A stretch of DNA of 64,000 bases from JALORV01 sp963766365 (GCA_963766365.1 CAVXZK010000018.1:1-64000), one strand, 5' to 3'; positions 7,773 to 15,836 are shown, counted from the first letter of the stretch. Notes: generated by a model from the sequence alone, not told the origin. Numbers and translations are program-made.

Positions 7773-9026
7773 ATGGGCAACATCCCCGCATCTCGAGGTA
7801 TGCGTATCGACTGGCTTGGCAAGGGGCTTCTCGCGCCCTACGTTGATGCGTTCAAGCAGTACCTGACCGCGCGCGGCTACGCCGCGGCCACGATCGCCAA
7901 CTGTGTGCGCAGCGTCGCCCACTTCGCCCAGTGGGCCCACGGGCGTCGGCTGCGCGTCCAGCGCGTCGACGAGGCGGCCGTCGCCGAGTTCCTAGGCAAG
8001 CACCTACGTTGCTGCCGCTGCACCGGCCCGGTTCAGCGCGATCCGCGCGGCCTGCGTGCCGCGCTGGGTCATCTGCTGGTGGCGCTGCGTGCTCGAGGCG
8101 TGATCGCTTCGCCAGCGGTGAGTACGACGCCGGTGGATGAGGAACTGCGTCGCTTTGACGAGCACATGGACCATGTGCGCGGCCTGGCGCCGAAGACGCG
8201 GGACATGGCCTTGCGCTTTACGCGGCGGCTGCTGACCGCGCGCTTCGGTGATGGCGCCATTGCCATCGCGGCCATTACGCCCGAGCATGTGCGCCGGTTC
8301 TTCGCGCAACAGGCCAAGCTCCACAGCACTCCGGCGAGCGTCGGTTCGGTGGTCGCTGCGCTGCGCGGCTACTTCCGCTACCGCGCTTCGCTCGGCGATG
8401 CCGTTCACGGCCTGATCGGCGCAGTGGCCTACCCCGCCAACTGGCAGCTGTCCTCGCTGCCCAAGACATTGACGGCCGAAGAAGTCGAGCAACTGGTCGG
8501 CTCGCTCGGTGAGCCCGGCCATTCCATGAGACGCGCCGAGGCCATCGTGCGTTGCGCCCTCGATCTCGGTCTTCGCAGCGGCGAGGTCGCCCGGCTCAGC
8601 CTCGACGACATCGACTGGCGCGCCGGCACGATCACACTGCGCCACACCAAGGGCCGCCGCGAAGACGTCCTGCCGCTGCCGGCAGCCACCGGCAAGGCCA
8701 TTGCTGCTTATCTAAAGCAGGAACGCCCCAGGACCTGCAACCGCGCGGTCTTCGTGCGCCACGTCGCACCGCGCGACGAGCCGGTCGGCCCCGACCTCGT
8801 GCGCAAGACAATTCGCCAGGCCTACGCGCGCGCCGGGCTGCCCTACACGCGATCGCACCTGCTGCGCCACACGATGGCCAACCGGCTGCTGGCTGCGGGT
8901 TCGTCCCTCAAGGAGGTGGCCGACGTGCTGCGGCACCGCTCGCTGAACACCACGCTGATCTACGCCAAGCTCGACAGCCGCAAGCTTGCCGAGGTGGCCT
9001 TGCCGTGGCCGGGGAGCGCAGCATGA
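7773..9026 (+). CDS. ritA: RIT tyrosine recombinase, first of trio
   Basis: A 417-residue phage-integrase-family site-specific recombinase. The N-terminal SAM-like core-binding region (about residues 10-200) precedes the catalytic domain. Visible catalytic residues are Arg in LGLRSGEV (about 267), Lys in HTKGRR, HLLRH (about 362), a late His in LRHRS and the nucleophile in IYAKLD (about 397). The ATG at 7773 is chosen because GGAG at 7763-7766 is well placed; a GTG at 7746 is possible. Its stop overlaps the next start (ATGA at 9023-9026), so the trio is translationally coupled. RIT recombinases act together on the element ends. Confidence 0.9.
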   Translation: MGNIPASRGMRIDWLGKGLLAPYVDAFKQYLTARGYAAATIANCVRSVAHFAQWAHGRRLRVQRVDEAAVAEFLGKHLRCCRCTGPVQRDPRGLRAALGHLLVALRARGVIASPAVSTTPVDEELRRFDEHMDHVRGLAPKTRDMALRFTRRLLTARFGDGAIAIAAITPEHVRRFFAQQAKLHSTPASVGSVVAALRGYFRYRASLGDAVHGLIGAVAYPANWQLSSLPKTLTAEEVEQLVGSLGEPGHSMRRAEAIVRCALDLGLRSGEVARLSLDDIDWRAGTITLRHTKGRREDVLPLPAATGKAIAAYLKQERPRTCNRAVFVRHVAPRDEPVGPDLVRKTIRQAYARAGLPYTRSHLLRHTMANRLLAAGSSLKEVADVLRHRSLNTTLIYAKLDSRKLAEVALPWPGSAA

Positions 9027-10000
9027 GCGCGACCCCCTCACTGCAAGTGCTCGTCGAACGCTATCTGGTCGAGCGTCGCCGACTGGGATTCTCGCTGCGA
9101 GGCCCGGCTTACGCCCTGCGCAGCTTCGCGCGCCACGTCAGCGCTGTCCGCCATCGCGGACCGCTGACCGCGGAGGTCATGGCTGGCTGGGCGCGGTGCG
9201 ACGGCCACGGCAGCCGTGACGCGCGCACCTGGGCGCGCCGGCTGAAGCACCTGCGCTCGTTCACCCGCTGGCTGCAGCAGTTCGAGCCACGCACCGAAGT
9301 TCCCGACGACGCGATCTATGGGCGCTTGCCCGAACGCCAGGCGCCGCACATCTACAGCGAGCGCGAGATCGTTGAGTTGCTGGCCGCAGCTCGCCAGCTC
9401 GGGCCGACGACGGGGCTGCGCGGAGTCGTCTTCGAGACGCTGTTCGGTCTGATCGCCTGCACCGGGCTGCGGATTTCCGAGGCGCGCACGCTGCGCAACG
9501 CGGACGTCGATCTCAAGGGCGGGATGCTGACCATCCATCGATCCAAGTTCGGCAAGTCGCGCCAGGTACCCATGCACCCGAGCACCGTCGAAGCACTGCG
9601 TCGCTATCGCTGGATGCGCGACCTCACGGACGCGTTGGCGCAGGACGATGCCCCATTCTTCGTCGGCACGCGCGGCCGACGGCGCGGACGACCACTGAGC
9701 GATCGCCAGGTCCATCGCGTGTTCGCCGAACTGCGCCAGCAGCTGGGCTGGCGCAACCGTGGAACTCACCACGCCCCCCGCATCCATGATCTGCGCCACA
9801 CCTTCGTCGTGCGCCGCATCGTGCGGTGGCAGGCGCAGGGGGTGGACATCGATCAGGCGATGTTGTCGCTGTCGACCTACGTCGGGCACGCGATGGTGAC
9901 CAACACCTACTGGTACCTCTCGGCGGTGCCGGAGTTGATGGCGCTCGCCGCCGGGCGCTTCGAGTCGTTCCTGCCGCAGGCGGAGGTGCGCCATGCGTAA
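9023..10000 (+). CDS. ritB: RIT tyrosine recombinase, second of trio
   Basis: A 325-residue tyrosine recombinase. The catalytic pattern is intact: Arg in TGLRISEA (about 150), Lys in SKFGKSR, HDLRHT (about 255), a His in YVGHAM and Tyr in NTYWYL. It starts at the ATG overlapping the ritA stop and ends overlapping the ritC start by 8 bp (ATGCGTAA at 9993-10000). The long open frame upstream in the same register is the shadow of ritA. It is expected to work with the flanking recombinases in moving the element. Confidence 0.9.
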   Translation: MSATPSLQVLVERYLVERRRLGFSLRGPAYALRSFARHVSAVRHRGPLTAEVMAGWARCDGHGSRDARTWARRLKHLRSFTRWLQQFEPRTEVPDDAIYGRLPERQAPHIYSEREIVELLAAARQLGPTTGLRGVVFETLFGLIACTGLRISEARTLRNADVDLKGGMLTIHRSKFGKSRQVPMHPSTVEALRRYRWMRDLTDALAQDDAPFFVGTRGRRRGRPLSDRQVHRVFAELRQQLGWRNRGTHHAPRIHDLRHTFVVRRIVRWQAQGVDIDQAMLSLSTYVGHAMVTNTYWYLSAVPELMALAAGRFESFLPQAEVRHA

Positions 10001-11006
10001 TGCCACCGCACCGAAGCCGCCGTCGTTCGCCGCGCTGGTCCAGCAGTTCTTCACCGAGTACTTGGTCGCGCAGCGCGCGGTCAGCCCGCGCACGGTGGCC
10101 TGTTACCGCGATGCGTTGACATTGTTCCTGGAGTTCGCCAGCCGCACCTTGGGCAAGGCGCCGACCAACCTGCGGCTGGCCGACATGCAGCCCGATCTGA
10201 TCCTGGCGTTCCTCGATCACCTCGAGCACGACCGACACAACGCGGTTCGCAGCCGCAACCTGCGGCTCACCGCCCTGCGCGCGTTCCTGAAGTTCGCCGG
10301 CCGGCGCGACGTGGCCTCGCTGCACGACGTCGAGCGGGCGCTGGCCGTGCCGATGAAGCGCTTCGAGCGACCGATGCTGGGCTTCCTCACCCGCGAGGAG
10401 ATGGCAGCGGTGCTCGGGCAACCAGGGTCAAGCTGGTCCTCGCAGCGCGACCATCTGCTGCTGGCCATGCTCTACAACACCGGCGCGCGGGTCTCGGAGA
10501 TCATCGGGGTGCGAGTCGTTGACGTCGTCCTCGACAGCGCCGCCTGCGTGCATTTGCACGGCAAGGGACGCAAGCTCAGATCAATACCGCTGTGGACCAC
10601 CACGGTCGTGGAGGTCCGCGCCTGGCTGCGGCTGAACCCGACGCTGCGCGGCGAGGCCGCCTTGCTGCCCAACCGCGATGGGCAGGCGATGTGCAGATCC
10701 AACGTCGCGCAGCGCCTGGACTTGGCGGTGACTCGAGCCGCCGCCCGGCAGCCCAGCCTCCTCAAGAAACAGATATCGCCACACACGCTGCGACACACGA
10801 CGGCCATGCACCTGCTGCAGTCGGGCGTGCCGTTCAACGTGATCGCACTGTGGCTCGGGCACGAGAGCACGACCACCACGCATCGCTACGTGGAGGCCGA
10901 CCTCGCGATGAAGGAAAAGGCGCTCACGCGACTGCAAGCACCCGACACCCGAACGCATCGGTTCCGGGCGCCGGACTCACTCATGCGGTTCCTGCAGACT
11001 CTGTAA
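9993..11006 (+). CDS. ritC: RIT tyrosine recombinase, third of trio
   Basis: A 337-residue XerC/D-like recombinase. The core-binding domain covers about residues 10-110 (FFTEYLVAQRAVSPRTVACY). The catalytic domain has Arg in TGARVSEI (about 164), Lys in HGKGRK, HTLRHT (about 264), His in WLGHES and Tyr in HRYVEAD. The gene ends 45 bp before the right terminal repeat. A partial copy of the repeat core, AACTATGCGCAG, spans the stop region (about 11004-11015) and may be an accessory binding site. Confidence 0.9.
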   Translation: MRNATAPKPPSFAALVQQFFTEYLVAQRAVSPRTVACYRDALTLFLEFASRTLGKAPTNLRLADMQPDLILAFLDHLEHDRHNAVRSRNLRLTALRAFLKFAGRRDVASLHDVERALAVPMKRFERPMLGFLTREEMAAVLGQPGSSWSSQRDHLLLAMLYNTGARVSEIIGVRVVDVVLDSAACVHLHGKGRKLRSIPLWTTTVVEVRAWLRLNPTLRGEAALLPNRDGQAMCRSNVAQRLDLAVTRAAARQPSLLKKQISPHTLRHTTAMHLLQSGVPFNVIALWLGHESTTTTHRYVEADLAMKEKALTRLQAPDTRTHRFRAPDSLMRFLQTL

Positions 11007-11050
11007 CTATGCGCAGATCACGCCGGCCCCGAACGCTCGTCGCCATAGGT

Positions 11051-11107
11051 GCCGGTGCCATCCTTCCGGTGACAACTGCGCATAGTTGCGACCTGTGCAT
11101 AGGGGTC
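11051..11107 (-). repeat. RIT right terminal inverted repeat
   Basis: 57 bp, reverse complement of 7619-7675 with one mismatch. It carries the same palindromic core (11073-11088). The element ends 44 bp before the first copy of the plus-oriented repeat array at 11151. Confidence 0.9.
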
Positions 11108-11150
11108 GACTACTGCCTATAGGACTACTCGAGAACAGCGGCTACCCAGC

Positions 11151-11273
11151 ATTCCGAACTTAGTTCCGTCGGCATGCTCGTTGGAAGCCGCAGGTCAGCG
11201 TGAATTCCGAACTCTGTTGCCCCCAGTAACCGAACGCCTTGCCTCTGAAACTTCTTCCGAACTTAATTACTCT
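11151..11273 (+). repeat. Middle array of the 19-bp TTCCGAAC repeat
   Basis: Three copies start at 11151, 11204 and 11254, spaced 53 and 50 bp. Copy by copy they match the array at 15107-15230. The first copy in each is followed by a CGGCAT-containing stretch, the second ends in GTTGC, and the third reads CTTAATTACTC or GTTAGTTACTC. The two arrays are therefore homologous ends in direct orientation, flanking the dehydrogenase/reductase pair. Confidence 0.7.
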
Positions 11274-11293
11274 CTACCAAGCCAGCGTTCCGC

Positions 11294-12655
11294 TCACGCC
11301 GCAGTGCGCGCCGTCGTGCGGCGCCGGGCGGGTCGCGCTGGCGCGACCTTGCGCGCGCTCGTCTTGCGGGCGGCCGCCGGCTGCGCCGACTTCGGCGACC
11401 GAGCCTTCGCGGCCTTCGACACCCGAGTGCCGGGCACCGGCAGCACCTTGCGCAGCAGCGCCTCGCATTCGGCCTGCAGCATCACGCGCGGCACGGGGTA
11501 GTTGACATCGGCCTCGTGGCAGGCGGCTTTGGCCAGGGCCGGAATGTCGGCCGCGCGCAGCGCCTCCAGCGTGCGCGGGATGCCGACCGTGCGGCTGAGG
11601 GTGTCCACGCTGTCGAGGAACTTGCGCGCCAGAGCCTCGCGTGTATCGCCAGTGCGACCCGCATTGGCGCGCAGCCCCAGCGTCGCCAGCCGGTCGACCG
11701 TCGCGCTGGCCGAGAAGCGCAGCACGTGCGGCAGCATGATGGCGTTGGCCAGGCCGTGCGGCGTGTGGTACTTGCCGCCGAGCTGGTGCGCGATCGCGTG
11801 CACGTTGCCGACGTTGGCGCGGGTGAACGCCATGCCGGCGTAGGTGGAGGCAAGCGCCATCTGCTCGCGCGCCACCAGGTCGTCGCCGCGCTCAAAGGCG
11901 CGCGGCAGGTTCTCGAAGATCATCGCCACCGCCGCGAGCGCCATGCGGTCGGTGAACTCGGTCGACCATTCTCCCAGGTAGGCCTCCACCGCGTGCGTCA
12001 GCGCGTCCATGCCGGTGGCGGCGGTCACGGCCGGCGGCAGTCCCACCATCAGCAGGGGGTCGAGCGCCGCCATCTGCGGCACGATGCGCGTGTCGGCGAT
12101 GACAAGCTTGCGTTCGTGCGCGGGGTCGGAGATCACCGCGGCGACCGTCACCTCGGAGCCAGTGCCGGCGGTGGTCGGAACCGCGTACAGCGGCGGCGGT
12201 GCATGCAGGCCCTTGAAGTAGCCGACCAGCTTGCGCGGGTGCTTGTTGTTCGCGGCGGCCAGGCCGATGGTCTTGGCCGCATCCATCACTGAGCCGCCGC
12301 CGAAGGCGACGATCGCGTCGCAGCCCTTGTGGCGGTACAGGTTGATGCCTTTCTCGATCAGCGGGATCGGCGCATCCGGCGTGATCTCGTCGTAGACGAG
12401 CACGGCAGTACCGCCGGCCTGCAGCGCGTCAAGGAAGGACTTCATCAGGCCAAGCCCGGCGATGAGGCCGTCGGACACGACGAGGATCTTGCGGTGGCCA
12501 AAGGCGCCGATCGCCTGGCCCAGCCGCGCGCTCGCGCCGGGGCCGACCAGCAAGGTCGGCTGCGGGATCGGCAGCAGGCGCGTGGCCACGCCGGCTGCCT
12601 TCTTGACCACGGGCAGCCCGATTGTGCGGGTCAAGTCGCCAAGCCTGTTCGTCAT
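11294..12655 (-). CDS. Iron-containing alcohol dehydrogenase with basic C-terminal tail
   Basis: A 453-residue group III (iron-dependent) alcohol dehydrogenase. The NAD-binding GGGSVMDAAKTIG motif lies around residue 120 and the PTTAGTGSEVT motif around 165. The metal-ligand region MDALTHAVEAY and the AHQLGGKYHTPHGLAN segment carry the conserved Asp/His residues. It would reduce an aldehyde or oxidise an alcohol with NAD(P). The ATG at 12655 has GGAGGT (12666-12661) upstream. The last ~55 residues are Ala/Lys/Arg/Pro-rich and not part of the enzyme fold; the divergent reductase has a similar tail. Divergent orientation over a 129-bp gap suggests joint regulation and a shared aldehyde substrate. 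Confidence 0.9.
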   Translation of the reverse strand: MTNRLGDLTRTIGLPVVKKAAGVATRLLPIPQPTLLVGPGASARLGQAIGAFGHRKILVVSDGLIAGLGLMKSFLDALQAGGTAVLVYDEITPDAPIPLIEKGINLYRHKGCDAIVAFGGGSVMDAAKTIGLAAANNKHPRKLVGYFKGLHAPPPLYAVPTTAGTGSEVTVAAVISDPAHERKLVIADTRIVPQMAALDPLLMVGLPPAVTAATGMDALTHAVEAYLGEWSTEFTDRMALAAVAMIFENLPRAFERGDDLVAREQMALASTYAGMAFTRANVGNVHAIAHQLGGKYHTPHGLANAIMLPHVLRFSASATVDRLATLGLRANAGRTGDTREALARKFLDSVDTLSRTVGIPRTLEALRAADIPALAKAACHEADVNYPVPRVMLQAECEALLRKVLPVPGTRVSKAAKARSPKSAQPAAARKTSARKVAPARPARRRTTARTAA

Positions 12656-12784
12656 CAAGAACCTCCGTATTCACTGTGGTTGACTGCGAGGTGCAGTCGC
12701 GCTCCAAAGCGCAACGCTGGCTCTTTCAACCTACTGGGCGCGATCAAGTCTGCTCAGGAGACACCCTTCCGTCACGGAAAAATC

Positions 12785-14977
12785 ATGAAAAACGTGATCA
12801 GCATCAGCCTTGGAGCGAGCAGTCAGGACTTCAGGTTCACCGCTCACTTCCTCGGCGAGCACCTGACGGTGCGCCGGCTCGGCACCGACGGCAACCTGGC
12901 CACGGCGGAGAAGCTGGTCAGGCAATGGGACGGAAAGGCCGATGCGATCGGCCTGGGCTTGGCCAAGGAGGGCAACGGCGGCGGCTGGCTGCGGCGGCAA
13001 GCACAGGACGCGGTCCGCCTCGCGGCCAGGGTCAAGGCGAGTCCGGTGACGAGCGGCGAGCGGTTGGGCGAGATCTTCCTCGAGTGGGCCGTGCGCCACA
13101 CGCAGATCGCTCTGGGCCAGTACTTCAACAACGCCAAGGTCCTGTTCTTCTCGGGCATCGCGAACCCGAAGCTGGCCGCGTCGATGGCCGAGTACACCGA
13201 CAACGTGCAGTTCGCCGACCCGGTGCTGCAGCTGGGCGTGCCCAAGCTGCTGACCTCGCTCGATGCGCTTGCGCTTTACCAGCGCGGAGCGCACTACGTG
13301 TCGGGCTGGGAGCCACCGCGCGTGCTGGCCGAGGGCGTGCTGAGCGACTGGAGCAGGTACGTGCTCAGAAAGGCGATGCAGAGCGCCACGGTGATCGTCG
13401 CCCCCGTGCACGAGCTGGACGCCTTTGGCCTCGAGGACCTGGCCGGCAAGACCATCATCACCAGCACGGTCAACGACGAGCGCATCGAGCAGTTCCGCGA
13501 CAAGGGTGTCCACCTAGTTGTCGACGGGGCGCCGTTCCTGTTCGACCACGTCCTTGCGCCCAACCTGCTGGACGCGATGATCATCGCGTCCACCGGCAAG
13601 CAGCCGGACGAACTGCTCGAGGACGACTACCTCGAGATCATCACCGGCCTCGGCATCGAGCCGCGCATCATCTATCCGAACGGCTTCCGCCGCGTCAACC
13701 GCTTCGCCTTCGTGATCCACCCGCTGTCGCAGGAGTACTTCAAGACCGTCAAGCAGATCGACCTGCTGTCGCGCGTGTCGCCGCCGGTATTCATGGACTC
13801 GCTCGAGAAGATCATGGCCTACGCGCCGCCGTTCGTGTACTCGCACGTCACCGGCATCCGCTCGCCCACCGGCGTGGAGGCCGAGGGCTGGCTGATCTCG
13901 GTTGGCGGCACGCCGCGCGAGATCATGAGCCGCAGCCCCGAGTTCACCTACAGGCGGCTGCTCGACGCGGCCAAGATCGCCAAGAAGCTCGGCGCACAGA
14001 TCATGGGCCTGGGCGCCTTCACCAAGGTGGTGGGCGACGCCGGCGCTACGGTGGCCAAGCGCGCGCCGCTGCCCATCACGACCGGTAACAGCTACTCCGC
14101 CTCTGGTGCGCTGTGGGCCGCACACGACGCCGTACTCAAGCTCGGCCTGGTGCCGCGGCCGCACGGCAGAGAAAAGGTGAAGTTCAAGGCGATGGTAGTG
14201 GGGGCCACCGGCGCCATCGGCTCGGTGTGCGCGCGGCTGCTGGTCCAGGTGGCGGAGGAGGTCTACCTGGTTTCGCCCGAGACCGCCAAACTGCTGGCGC
14301 TGAAGGAGTCGATCCTGAAGGAAACGCCACAGGCGAAGATGTTCCTGTCGGCGCGCGCCGACAAGGACATTGCCGATATGGACATGATCGTCACCGCCAC
14401 CTCGGGCGCCGGCAAGAAGATCCTCGACATCATGAAGGTCAAGCCCGGCTGCGTCATCACCGATGTCGCACGGCCACTGGATCTGCCGCCGGAAGAAGTG
14501 GCCAAGCGACCAGACGTGCTGGTGATCGAGTCCGGCGAGATCGAGCTGCCGGGCGACGTGTCGATGAAGAACATCGGCCTGCCGAAGAACGTCGCCTACG
14601 CCTGCCTGGCCGAGACCATCGTGCTGGCGCTCGAAGGCCGTTTCGAGAACTTCACCGTCGGCCGCGCGATCGAGTGGGAAAAGGTGCGCGAGATCTACAA
14701 GCTCGGGCTGAAGCACGGCATGAAGCTGGCCGCGATCTCGGGGGTGAACGGGCCGTTCTCGGACGACGACATCGCGCGCGTGCGCGACCTCGCACTGGCC
14801 GAGCGGGCGCGCCGCGCACGGGCGCACGCCCGCGCCGAGGCCCGCGCGAAGAGGGCCGGCGCAGCCCAGCGTCACGCAGCGGCGCGTTCCAAGCGCGGTT
14901 CCGGGCCGAAGACCTCCCCTGCGCGACAGGCCGCATCACGGGCGCGTACGGCTGCGGCAGTCGTGGGCAAGGCCTAG
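12785..14977 (+). CDS. Two-domain protein with acyl-ACP reductase-like C-terminal half
   Basis: A 730-residue protein. Residues ~309-650 match, in order, features I recall from cyanobacterial long-chain acyl-ACP reductase (AAR): a VTGIRSPTGVEAEGWLIS stretch, the GLGAFTKVV and ITTGNSYSAS motifs (~432), a Rossmann VVGATGAIGS (~471), and YACLAETIVL. The Cys of that last motif (residue 607) aligns with the AAR catalytic Cys. Near the end NFTVGRAIEWEKV also fits. AAR reduces acyl-ACP or acyl-CoA to an aldehyde. Residues 1-300 form a separate domain I do not recognise. The last ~70 residues are Ala/Arg/Lys-rich. It is divergent to an iron-dependent alcohol dehydrogenase, suggesting acyl-thioester to aldehyde to alcohol. 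The ATG at 12785 was chosen because homologous sequence starts there; the upstream extension overlaps the divergent gene. Confidence 0.75.
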   Translation: MKNVISISLGASSQDFRFTAHFLGEHLTVRRLGTDGNLATAEKLVRQWDGKADAIGLGLAKEGNGGGWLRRQAQDAVRLAARVKASPVTSGERLGEIFLEWAVRHTQIALGQYFNNAKVLFFSGIANPKLAASMAEYTDNVQFADPVLQLGVPKLLTSLDALALYQRGAHYVSGWEPPRVLAEGVLSDWSRYVLRKAMQSATVIVAPVHELDAFGLEDLAGKTIITSTVNDERIEQFRDKGVHLVVDGAPFLFDHVLAPNLLDAMIIASTGKQPDELLEDDYLEIITGLGIEPRIIYPNGFRRVNRFAFVIHPLSQEYFKTVKQIDLLSRVSPPVFMDSLEKIMAYAPPFVYSHVTGIRSPTGVEAEGWLISVGGTPREIMSRSPEFTYRRLLDAAKIAKKLGAQIMGLGAFTKVVGDAGATVAKRAPLPITTGNSYSASGALWAAHDAVLKLGLVPRPHGREKVKFKAMVVGATGAIGSVCARLLVQVAEEVYLVSPETAKLLALKESILKETPQAKMFLSARADKDIADMDMIVTATSGAGKKILDIMKVKPGCVITDVARPLDLPPEEVAKRPDVLVIESGEIELPGDVSMKNIGLPKNVAYACLAETIVLALEGRFENFTVGRAIEWEKVREIYKLGLKHGMKLAAISGVNGPFSDDDIARVRDLALAERARRARAHARAEARAKRAGAAQRHAAARSKRGSGPKTSPARQAASRARTAAAVVGKA

Positions 14978-15106
14978 GAGGCTGGTGAACCGTGCTGAGC
15001 GTCCTCTTCTCGGTAGCCCAGAACTGTCCGCCCTTGGTGCCCAGTGAAATCGGCTTCGGGTTGACGACTGACTGAAGGACAGCCCGCAAGCTGTCATGGC
15101 CATCCC
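14978..15106. other. Short gap before the right repeat array
   Basis: No gene or clear terminator is seen between the reductase stop and the repeat array. A minus-strand open frame crosses it, but it is mostly the shadow of the reductase tail. Confidence 0.4.
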
Positions 15107-15230
15107 GTTCCGAACTGAGTACCTACGGCATATGCGCGATCGGCCGCCAGATAACGCATTCGGAACCTCGTTGCTCCATCTTTTGACGGGCCTTACTTCC
15201 TCTGGAGGTGAGTTCCGAAGTTAGTTACTC
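15107..15230 (+). repeat. Right array of the 19-bp TTCCGAAC repeat
   Basis: Copies start at 15107, 15158 and 15212, spaced 51 and 54 bp, with the same internal order as the array at 11151-11273. The third copy ends 12 bp before the stop codon of the MerR-family gene. Together with the inverted copies at 244-527, these could be the outer end of a ~15-kb composite element. Confidence 0.7.
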
Positions 15231-15241
15231 CGGACCACCAG

Positions 15242-15724
15242 CTAGGCCCGACGCCGAGCGTGGCCAGGTGCAGCAGCCAGATTCGTGGCATCGGACGCCA
15301 GGTCGTCGAGGATCGGGCAGTCCGGCCGAGAGTCGCCGTGGCAGCTGCCCGCGAGGTGGGACAGCGTATTGTGCATGGCCTGCAGAGCGCGGATTTTTTC
15401 GTTGAGCTGCAGCAGTTGGTGTTCGACGAGCTTCTTTACTTCGCTGCTGGCGCGACGTCGGTTCTGCCACAACCCGACCAGTGCCGCGATCTCGCGTATC
15501 GAGAAGCCGAGATCGCGGGCGCGCCGGATGAACTTCAGGGTGTGGACATCGTTGTCGCGGTAGATGCGGTAGCCGGCGAAGGTGCGACCGGCGGCGGGCA
15601 GCAGTCCGATCGATTCGTAGTGGCGGATCATCTTGGCCGACACACCGGACGTCAGGGCCGCGCGGCCGATGTTCATGAAGCCGTCATTGCGCGCTTCTGC
15701 CAGTTCGAAGTACTTCGCCTTCAT
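15242..15724 (-). CDS. MerR-family regulator, CueR-like
   Basis: A 160-residue MerR-type activator. The winged helix appears as GRAALTSGVSAKMIRHYESI, then GYRIYRDNDVHTLKFIRRAR, and a coiled dimerisation helix follows. Near the C-terminus, SCHGDSRPDCPIL has two Cys seven residues apart, the arrangement that binds Cu(I)-type monovalent metals in CueR. The ATG at 15724 is preceded immediately by AGCGAGGA; an internal ATG at 15676 gives a shorter form closer to usual MerR length. A typical MerR operator is at its own promoter (15761-15781). No copper ATPase or chaperone gene is nearby, so the target may be distant or limited to itself. Confidence 0.85.
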   Translation of the reverse strand: MKAKYFELAEARNDGFMNIGRAALTSGVSAKMIRHYESIGLLPAAGRTFAGYRIYRDNDVHTLKFIRRARDLGFSIREIAALVGLWQNRRRASSEVKKLVEHQLLQLNEKIRALQAMHNTLSHLAGSCHGDSRPDCPILDDLASDATNLAAAPGHARRRA

Positions 15725-15751
15725 TCCTCGCTCCTGAGGGCGGTAATGAAG

Positions 15752-15787
15752 GCATTCTGAACCTTCCTACTGCGGGAAGGTAGAGCC
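15752..15787 (-). promoter_or_regulatory. MerR/CueR-type operator-promoter
   Basis: A perfect dyad ACCTTCC-N7-GGAAGGT (15761-15767 with 15775-15781) lies between a -35-like element (15787-15782) and a -10-like CAGAAT (15757-15752) read on the minus strand. The spacing is stretched to about 19-20 bp, as is characteristic of promoters controlled by MerR-family activators. It sits 28 bp upstream of the regulator start, so it is likely autoregulatory. Confidence 0.7.
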
Positions 15788-15836
15788 CGGGCGTACGGCA
15801 GGTACAGCTCCGCACGCCCGGGGAGGGCCGCGCACC

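Larger units (their letters stand above)
7592..11107 (+). mobile_element. RIT element (recombinase-in-trio), apparently complete
   Basis: Three tandem, overlapping tyrosine recombinase genes are enclosed by near-perfect 57-bp inverted repeats (7619-7675 and 11051-11107, one mismatch). This is the defining layout of RIT elements. Outside the left repeat, an 11-bp dyad (7592-7602 with 7613-7623, 10-bp spacer) may be the crossover region. All three recombinases keep the Arg, His-x-x-Arg and Tyr catalytic residues. There is no cargo. It is inserted between a decayed DUF2867 gene and the first plus-oriented repeat array. Confidence 0.9.

Noticed and set aside
12329..12784. N-terminal extension of the reductase-like protein
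   Set aside because: It overlaps the alcohol dehydrogenase gene antisense and has shadow-frame composition; the ATG at 12785 begins the recognisable protein.
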